In this document: piece after piece, positions 58,836 to 64,000 of the stretch
How positions within the stretch are numbered: position 1 is the stretch's first letter
Layout: every line of letters starts with the position of its first letter
Source: Bin87 sp963666415
Lineage (GTDB): Bacteria; Chloroflexota; Dehalococcoidia; Lucifugimonadales; UBA3495
DNA length: 64,000 nucleotides
Assembly (NCBI GenBank): GCA_963666415.2
Contig: CAXXPD010000003.1
Span: 1,178,001-1,242,000, forward strand
Direction of reading: 5' to 3'
The notes under the pieces: model-generated
Database searches by the model: none
What the model was told of the DNA's origin: nothing
What the model saw: only the letters and a program-made list of their open reading frames with translations
Translations under genes and position numbers: made by a program

Positions 58836-60281
58836 CTAACCGTCACTACGGGAGAGTTCGTCGCGCCACACGTCGCTGAACGAACGGGCCGGTGGAGCCG
58901 GCAGGTCTTTCGATGCCGTCCAGCGGGACAGGAAAGGCAGGCGCGACGGGCCGATCTTGCCGCGTTTGGCCAACGGTTTCAGGGCCAGCCGACCCAAACC
59001 GCGCGCCACTTTCAACAACGCCGGACTCGACATAACGGTTGCGAAACCACGGGCCATCAACGTGTCGGTGTCCGAGGCGGTGCGTTCCTGGGAATCCGGA
59101 CTTTCCGCCAGCTTGTGCCGCAGGTGCAGCAGCATCCTGGGTATGTTGATTTGCACCGGGCAAGCTTCCCGACACGCTCCACACAGCGTGGATGCGTGGG
59201 GCAAATCCTTGGCTTGCGCCACGCCCACCAGCGCCGGCGTAACGATGGAGCCAATCGGCCCCGGGTAAACCCATCCGTAGGCATGGCCGCCCACCCGTTG
59301 GTACACCGGACACACGTTCAGGCACGCACCGCAACGGATGCAATACAGCGATTCTCGCAGCTCGGGATCACGCAGCAACGTGCTGCGTCCATTGTCGACA
59401 ATGACCAAGTGAAACTCCTCCGGCCCATCCTCGTCGTCGGTTCGCCGGGGGCCGGTAACCATGCTGACGTAGGACGTAATCCGCTGTCCAGTGGCCGAGC
59501 GGGGCAGCAGTCGCAGGAACACCGCCAGGTCCTGCAGTGACGGAATGACCTTCTCCATGCCCGTGATGCCGATGTGGACGCGCGGCGCGGAGGTGCACAA
59601 GCGCCCGTTCCCCTCGTTGGTAATAATGACCAGCGTGCCGGTTTCGGCCACCAGGAAATTGGCGCCGCTGATACCTAGATCGGCGTCCATAAACTTTTGG
59701 CGCAACACCACGCGGGCTACTCTCGCCATCTCCTCAATGTCGTCTGAGTAGGGCACCCCGAGCTGGTCGGCGAACAATCGGGCAACCTGGCCGCGCGTCT
59801 TGTGCAGGGCCGGCGCCACCAGATGCGAAGGGGTCTCCTCGGCCAGTTGGATGATGTACTCGCCGAGGTCGGTCTCGAAAACCTCCACCCCCTGAGCTTC
59901 CAGAACGTGGTTCAGCCCCAATTCTTCGGACACCATTGACTTGCTCTTGGTGGCAACCTTCAGGCCTCGGGTGCGCACGATTTCGCTGACGATGGCGTTG
60001 GCCTGCGCCGCGTCCGCTGCGAAGTGAACCTGCCCGCCGGCGGCGCTGACGTTGCGCTCGAGCATCTCCAGGTAGTAGTCCAGATGCCCGATGGTGTGTT
60101 CCTTGATGCTGCGGGCCTGTTGACGCCACTGCTCCCACACCTCCGGCGTAACCTCGTCGACGGCCTCCCGGCGTGCATTATCAAAGCCTTCGCCGGCGCG
60201 CTTGAAAGCCTGGCGTAGCTGCGGATCCACGATCGCGGCGCGCGTTGCTGGCTTAAACTCTCTGGTTTTAACGTCGGCCAT
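58836..60281 (-). CDS. lutB: Iron-sulfur LUD protein LutB
   Basis: 481 residues. The LUD domain includes KVATKSKSMVSEELGLN, VFETDLGEYIIQLAEETPSHL and GISGANFLVAETGTLVIITNEGN. Two ferredoxin-type sites follow: YCIRCGACLNVCPVYQ and LCGACREACPVQINIP. It is the central electron-carrying subunit of lactate dehydrogenase LutABC. It begins 3 bp after the lutA stop. Confidence 0.94.
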   Translation of the reverse strand: MADVKTREFKPATRAAIVDPQLRQAFKRAGEGFDNARREAVDEVTPEVWEQWRQQARSIKEHTIGHLDYYLEMLERNVSAAGGQVHFAADAAQANAIVSEIVRTRGLKVATKSKSMVSEELGLNHVLEAQGVEVFETDLGEYIIQLAEETPSHLVAPALHKTRGQVARLFADQLGVPYSDDIEEMARVARVVLRQKFMDADLGISGANFLVAETGTLVIITNEGNGRLCTSAPRVHIGITGMEKVIPSLQDLAVFLRLLPRSATGQRITSYVSMVTGPRRTDDEDGPEEFHLVIVDNGRSTLLRDPELRESLYCIRCGACLNVCPVYQRVGGHAYGWVYPGPIGSIVTPALVGVAQAKDLPHASTLCGACREACPVQINIPRMLLHLRHKLAESPDSQERTASDTDTLMARGFATVMSSPALLKVARGLGRLALKPLAKRGKIGPSRLPFLSRWTASKDLPAPPARSFSDVWRDELSRSDG

Positions 60282-60284
60282 CGG

Positions 60285-61034
60285 TCAGTCCGCCGGTCGG
60301 TCCAGCACCTGGGCGATGTGGCGTGCCTGTACCGGCAAATCCCGTCGACTCAACGCCCCGCCAATGTGCATCAGGCACCCCATGTCGCAGGCGGTGATGG
60401 TGTCGGCGCCGCTCTCAATGATGGAATCAACTTTGTCGGCCAGCATCGCTTCCGAAATGTGCGGATACTTGATGGCAAATGTCCCACCGAACCCGCAGCA
60501 TTGTTCGGCATTCGGCAAATCGGTTACCGACACGCCCGACCCGTCCAGTAATCGCCGCGGCGCATCCCGAACCTCCATCTCCCGCAACAAATGGCAGGAC
60601 GGATGGTAGGTCAACGTCGAACCCTCCGCACCGGCAGCAATGGGAATGTCACCCACTCCCAGCACATCCACCAGAAACTCGGTGAACTCGTACACCCGCT
60701 TCGATAGTGCTTCGGCGCGTTGCAGCAGCGCAGGGTCGTCAGCGAACAAATCCTGGTAAAACACCCGCATCATGGCCCCGCAAGACCCGGATGGCACAAC
60801 CACGTAGTCGCCACCCTCAAAAGCATCCAGGACGCGCACCGCCAACCGTTTGGCCTCGGCGGTAAAACCCGAGTTGTAGAGCGGCTGCCCGCAGCAGGTT
60901 TGGCCGGACGGAAAATCCACGCTGACACCCTGCTGGCGCAAAACCCGCACCACGCTCACGCCCACCTCGGGGTAAAGCTGGTCGATAATGCAGGTAATGA
61001 ATAGGGAGGCCTGTTTCGGGATCGGCTGAGTCAA
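60285..61034 (-). CDS. lutA: Cysteine-rich (CCG domain) protein LutA
   Basis: 249 residues. I take TTG 61034 as start (LTQPIPKQASLFITC) because GGAG lies 7 bases upstream; an upstream TTG at 61064 has none. Two CCG domains are seen: FITCIIDQLYPEVG with QTCCGQPLYNSG, and YHPSCHLLREM with EQCCGFGGTFAIKYP. LutA is the glycolate-oxidase-Fe-S-type subunit. First gene of the lutABC-MNT-HEPN operon. Confidence 0.93.
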   Translation of the reverse strand: MTQPIPKQASLFITCIIDQLYPEVGVSVVRVLRQQGVSVDFPSGQTCCGQPLYNSGFTAEAKRLAVRVLDAFEGGDYVVVPSGSCGAMMRVFYQDLFADDPALLQRAEALSKRVYEFTEFLVDVLGVGDIPIAAGAEGSTLTYHPSCHLLREMEVRDAPRRLLDGSGVSVTDLPNAEQCCGFGGTFAIKYPHISEAMLADKVDSIIESGADTITACDMGCLMHIGGALSRRDLPVQARHIAQVLDRPAD

Positions 61035-61105
61035 GTAACGCTCCGCGCGGCAGTCGTCTGGCAAGGTTAGCAGAGCGCTACCGTTCCGGCAATACGGTTC
61101 CTGCG

Positions 61106-61276
61106 CTCACGCGCACCCACTTTGTCATTGCGAGCGTAGCGTGGCAATCGCGTCGCCGTAGCAACGGCGGTTCGCCGACGCGTGTTCAACCTCATCGGGA
61201 TTGCCACGTCGCTTTGCTCCTCGCAATGACAGGTTAATGCTGTGCTACTCGCAATGACAAAGTGGGTACGCATGAG
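61106..61276. repeat. Palindromic MITE-like repeat, copy 9
   Basis: From CTCACGCGCACCCACTTTGT to GTGGGTACGCATGAGTG. A partial duplication inside adds TGCTACTCGCAATGACA. It sits between lutA and the next gene; the rest of the 61035-61467 gap shows no gene that I can support. Confidence 0.82.
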
Positions 61277-61467
61277 TGTTCCTGCGTTGGCGTGTGTGCG
61301 AATCAGCCCGTCATTGCCAACGCGGCGCGGGGGATTGGCCGCGCACTGGTCAATGACCAGTTCCCCAACCTGTCTTTCGACCACAATGCCGTTGCCGTGC
61401 CACTTGGGTCGCGGCAACTCTCGCGTTATCATATCTTCAGGAAACTGCACGGGGGACCAACGCGCTT

Positions 61468-62196
61468 ATGGCATCAGGGGAATTGGGCAGAATTAACCGG
61501 CCGGCGTCGGCCAACTACGACGGCAAGCGGAAGTTGCTGCTGGCCCCGCTGGTTCAGATCCCAGCGCCGGCCGAACACATACCAGAGGAAGGCGCCGCAG
61601 CCGTCAGCCGGTACTGGGAGCAGGTGGACGTGCAGGTGCGCGCCGTGCAGAACGCCCTCGGCAGCATCACCCACGTTTATCACGAGAACATCCCGGAGGG
61701 CGGAGCAGCGGGAATGGGTTACCTGCAGGCGATGGGCCCGGGCAGCCACGCCGTCGTCCGTGCCCTTACCGAAGCCGGCGCCACCCTGGAATCCACTGAA
61801 TCAATCGAGATACTGGCGGAGACTCTGGACCTGCAACGTTGCCTCATGGGGCCGTTGATGAGCCAGGCCGTGGCCGTCCGGTTGCAGGAGTGGTACGCCG
61901 AGGCGAATCGCCGTCGTTACGAATTTATCGCCAACGCCATCGACACCACCCTTGGCGAGGACGAATCTGGCCTGCTGCTGGTCAACGAACGTCACCAGGT
62001 GCAATTCCCCAGCGACGTTGAAGTGATTTACGTCGCTCCGCCGGCCCTGGATGAGTTTCGCCGCTGGTTCCAGAATTGGACCGAACAGATGCAGGCAGCC
62101 ATGACCGGCCAGAACCAGGACGATCAGGAATCCGAGCCCGAACCCGAACCAGAGCGCCAGGCCGATACTGACGACGCCGGGGACGCCCGTACCTGA
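61468..62196 (+). CDS. Protein of unknown function with acidic C-terminal tail
   Basis: 242 residues starting MASGELGRINRPASANYDG, with GGGGGA about 11 bases upstream. The core is alpha/beta (ALGSITHVYHENIPEGGAAGMGYLQ, LTEAGATLESTESIEILAETLDL), followed by RRRYEFIANAIDTTLGEDESGLLLVNERHQVQFPSDVEVIYV and APPALDEFRRWFQ. The last ~30 residues are a Glu/Asp/Pro/Gln tail. The regular secondary-structure pattern argues for a real, conserved protein, but I cannot assign a function. Confidence 0.7.
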   Translation: MASGELGRINRPASANYDGKRKLLLAPLVQIPAPAEHIPEEGAAAVSRYWEQVDVQVRAVQNALGSITHVYHENIPEGGAAGMGYLQAMGPGSHAVVRALTEAGATLESTESIEILAETLDLQRCLMGPLMSQAVAVRLQEWYAEANRRRYEFIANAIDTTLGEDESGLLLVNERHQVQFPSDVEVIYVAPPALDEFRRWFQNWTEQMQAAMTGQNQDDQESEPEPEPERQADTDDAGDART

Positions 62197-62221
62197 TAAC
62201 CAACCAGCCACGTCAATAAAA

Positions 62222-62254
62222 AATCCGGTCCTGACGCAGCGTCAGGACCGGATT
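62222..62254 (-). terminator. Terminator of the trxA-selC unit
   Basis: AATCCGGTCCTGACGC (62222-62237) and GCGTCAGGACCGGATT (62239-62254) form a near-continuous stem. On the minus strand it is followed by TTTTTTATT, so it ends the tRNA-Sec transcript. It may also act weakly on the plus strand for the upstream unknown gene. Confidence 0.8.
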
Positions 62255-62320
62255 GGTTTATCGGGTGCGGGTTGTAGCCACGTTACCGGATTCAGCTACG
62301 TTAGCCGCCGACGGGAGCCC

Positions 62321-62417
62321 TGGCGGGAGTGCGAGGGAGTCGAACCCACCTACCCCGCTCGTCACGAGGCATAACGGATTTGAAGTCCGCAAGAGCCACC
62401 GGGCCCCATCCACTCCC
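62321..62417 (-). tRNA. selC: tRNA-Sec (anticodon UCA)
   Basis: A 97-nt tRNA. The acceptor arm begins GGGAGTGG and ends CACTCCC, then G and an encoded CCA. The anticodon arm is GCGGACTTCAAATCCGT with loop CTTCAAA and anticodon TCA. The D arm is GGGCC-CGGT-GGCTC, and the T loop TTCGACT. A long variable arm (CCTCG TGA CGAG region) makes it the size of bacterial tRNA-Sec. The 8th acceptor pair looks like G-G, and one T-stem pair is mismatched, as far as I can read. It lies 13 bp after the trxA stop on the same strand. Confidence 0.9.
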
Positions 62418-62430
62418 AGGGTCAGACGGG

Positions 62431-62760
62431 TTAGCTCTCCAGCACCGCTTCAATCTTGCGCTTCAGCGCCGGCTTGGGCTGCGCGCCGATGATCTGGTCG
62501 ACCGGCTGGCCGTTCTTGAAGAAAATCAGCGCCGGGATGCTGCGGATGCCGTACTTCGCCGCGATGTCGGGATCGTTGTCAACATCCAGCTTGGCTACGT
62601 TCAGTTTGCCTTCATATTCCAGCGCCAGGTCGTGGACCGCGGGGGCAATCATCTTGCACGGCCCGCACCACTCGGCCCAGAAATCTACCAACACCGGCAA
62701 CTCCGAATCCATTACGCTGGCTTGCCAGTTGTCGCCGGTCACATCTATCGGTTCAGGCAT
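62431..62760 (-). CDS. trxA: Thioredoxin
   Basis: 109 residues starting MPEPIDVTGDNWQASVM; ATG 62760 is preferred because GAGGAGG is 5 bases upstream, and an ATG at 62763 is too close to it. The active site is DFWAEWCGPCKMIAPAV (CGPC), with cis-Pro in GIRSIPALIFFKNG. It is a cytoplasmic dithiol reductase. The selC tRNA is 13 bp downstream, which suggests a joint transcript. Confidence 0.94.
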   Translation of the reverse strand: MPEPIDVTGDNWQASVMDSELPVLVDFWAEWCGPCKMIAPAVHDLALEYEGKLNVAKLDVDNDPDIAAKYGIRSIPALIFFKNGQPVDQIIGAQPKPALKRKIEAVLES

Positions 62761-62942
62761 CATGCCCTCCTCTACGGGTCTAATGGGTTAATCTGATTGA
62801 CGCTTGGCAGCGGGCGCCCTGCAGCGGTACCGATTGCGGACGCCGGATGTCGATAATATTATACCCGCCCATTCGGTCGGTCAACCGAGCCACGGTCGTC
62901 ACCCGTGCCACTTTGTCCTCACTCGTACCTGCTTTGTCGTCA

Positions 62943-63106
62943 GGCGTACCCACTTTGTCATTGCGAGCGTAGCGTGGCAATCCCGTCGTCGTAGCAACGG
63001 CGGTTCGTCGACGTATGTTCAACCTCATCGAGGTTGCCACGTCCCTCGACGAGCTCGGGATGAGCGGGCGCTCCTCGCAATGACAGATTAAGTGGGTACG
63101 CGTGAG
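62943..63106. repeat. Palindromic MITE-like repeat, copy 10 (long form)
   Basis: From GGCGTACCCACTTTGTCATT to AGATTAAGTGGGTACGCGTG, with the CCTCGACGAGCTCGGGATGA insert in its right arm. Two GGGCTGCGCGATA direct repeats (63126 and 63142) follow. This fills most of the gap before the methyltransferase. Confidence 0.85.
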
Positions 63107-63172
63107 CTCGCCCGGCCAGGCGTGTGGGCTGCGCGATACGTGGGCTGCGCGATAAATGATAGTATGTTTCCC

Positions 63173-64000
63173 ATGGTAGACACCGTAGTTGCAGCTTCCG
63201 CGCGGCCTCTCGAAAGAGGCGACATCGTGAAATTATCCCTGCATTCTTGGGGTCGTCTCGGCGAGGCAATGGCCAGGTATGCTGACGAGGATATTTTCGT
63301 CTTTGGCGGTATCCCCGGCGAAACAGTGGAAGCGGAAATTATCGCCCGCCGCCGTCGGTACGTATCCGCTCAGGTTACTCGGGTTATCGAGCCATCGCCC
63401 GACCGCGTGGATCCTCCTTGCGGTTACTTTGGCCAATGCACTGGATGCCAGTGGCAGCACGTCGACTACCAGGCGCAGCTCCGCATCAAGACCGCCATCG
63501 TGCGCGACGCCCTGGAACGCATCGGCTCGTTCCACCAGCCACCGGTTCTGGAGGCAATCCCAGCGCCCGAACCGCACGGTTATCGCAACCATGCCCGCTT
63601 CACCGTGTGGCGTTCCACCGGGGCATTGGGATTCGTACACCGCGAGCGCCGCCGCTTCGTCCGCATCGACCGATGCATGCTGATGCACGATGGCATCAAC
63701 CACCTGCTTGCTGAGTTGCAGGGCCACGCCTCCGAGACCTCGCAGCTGTCCATCCGCGCCTCCTCCGTAACCGGCGACTACCTGATCCAGCCCACGCTGG
63801 ATGACCCGGAAATATCGATAACCAGCGGACAGAAAAAGTATCGGGAGTCGGTGGCTGGCCAGGAGTTTTGGGTCGCCTCGCCGTCCTTCTTCCAGGTAAA
63901 CGTCGCCCAGGCCGAGCGACTGGTGCAGTTGGTGCGCGACGCGTTGCAGTTGACCGGTCGCGAAACGGTGCTGGACGCCTACGCCGGCGTGGGCACCTTC
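63173..64000 (+). CDS. 23S rRNA (uracil-5-)-methyltransferase, RlmD/RumA type (3' end cut by window)
   Basis: Open from ATG 63173 (MVDTVVAASARPLERGDIV) to the window end, 276 codons. An N-terminal TRAM domain (GETVEAEIIARRRRYVSAQV) and an Fe-S site CGYFGQCTGCQW, then FWVASPSFFQVNVAQAERL, and the SAM motif start VLDAYAGVGTF at the end. An in-frame ATG 9 bases upstream is an alternative start. It should modify a uracil of rRNA or tRNA with SAM. Confidence 0.92.
   Translation, partial: MVDTVVAASARPLERGDIVKLSLHSWGRLGEAMARYADEDIFVFGGIPGETVEAEIIARRRRYVSAQVTRVIEPSPDRVDPPCGYFGQCTGCQWQHVDYQAQLRIKTAIVRDALERIGSFHQPPVLEAIPAPEPHGYRNHARFTVWRSTGALGFVHRERRRFVRIDRCMLMHDGINHLLAELQGHASETSQLSIRASSVTGDYLIQPTLDDPEISITSGQKKYRESVAGQEFWVASPSFFQVNVAQAERLVQLVRDALQLTGRETVLDAYAGVGTF

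Noticed and set aside
61262..61500. Possible SDR-like fragment near ARGIGRALVND
   Set aside because: The match is short, spans the end of a repeat and has no continuation; there is no support for a gene.
1..64000. In-frame TGA (selenocysteine) codons in the genes of this window
   Set aside because: All recognised proteins read through to their family C-terminus with standard Cys where expected (thioredoxin is CGPC); I saw no selenoprotein here.

Overview
This is a 64 kb chromosomal segment of a GC-rich bacterium (roughly 60% GC by eye), with almost wall-to-wall genes on both strands. The gene mix is catabolic: acyl-CoA and CoA-transferase enzymes, thiolase plus DUF35, a four-subunit-type 2-oxoacid:ferredoxin oxidoreductase, FMN-dependent 2-hydroxyacid oxidation, LutABC lactate oxidation, and many hydrolases. 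With the NfeD-SPFH pair and MeaB, this suggests Chloroflexota (Dehalococcoidia, SAR202-like). That placement is an inference from gene content, not a measured phylogeny.

Layout. 1-7.0 kb: end of a degenerate SDR, then a histidine operon (hisZ-like, long hisG, a zinc phospholipase C-like gene, hisD, hisC, hisB) closed by a terminator. 7-11.5 kb: enoyl-CoA hydratase, NfeD protease with SPFH partner, MeaB GTPase. 11.5-18.4 kb: two palindromic repeats, an SDR, a cysteinyl-tRNA synthetase fused to a glycosyltransferase, a YdjM-like membrane protein, and a double CaiB-type CoA-transferase. 18.4-23.2 kb: an IS5-type element that splits a tiny membrane-protein ORF, an FAD oxidase, an FmdB-type zinc ribbon, DUF971 and a ThDP enzyme. 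23.3-28.6 kb: porGD-porA-porB, an unknown gene and an FMN 2-hydroxyacid dehydrogenase whose stop codon is the target of an IS630 element. 29.8-38.4 kb: hydrolase, TenA, PIG-L deacetylase, MaoC-like, TPR, GNAT, M20 peptidase, RNase D, HpcH aldolase. 38.5-46.2 kb: thiolase and DUF35, acyl-CoA ligase, PII-like, EVE, a frameshifted ThDP decarboxylase, VOC, hydrolase. 46.5-54.9 kb: two nearly identical, inverted IS66 elements around nifS, a lipoprotein, a polyprenol-kinase-like protein and two M20D amidohydrolases. 55-64 kb: glycerate kinase, SRPBCC, a triplicated repeat, a degenerate MNT/HEPN pair behind lutABC, an unknown gene, thioredoxin with a selenocysteine tRNA, and the start of an RlmD-type rRNA methyltransferase.

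Two kinds of mobile DNA shape the window. The first is a palindromic MITE-like repeat of about 125-180 bp, present in ten copies, with ends reading GCGTACCCACTTTGTCATTG and its complement. The second is four insertion sequences (one IS5-type, one IS630, two IS66) with recognisable inverted repeats and target duplications. Both IS66 copies landed at the edge of a palindromic repeat. The most unusual protein-level observations are the CysS-GT2 fusion, the selC gene, the double CoA-transferase with a D-to-E change in one half, and the catalytically degenerate MNT/HEPN pair coupled to the lactate operon. No rRNA genes, CRISPR arrays or phage genes were seen.
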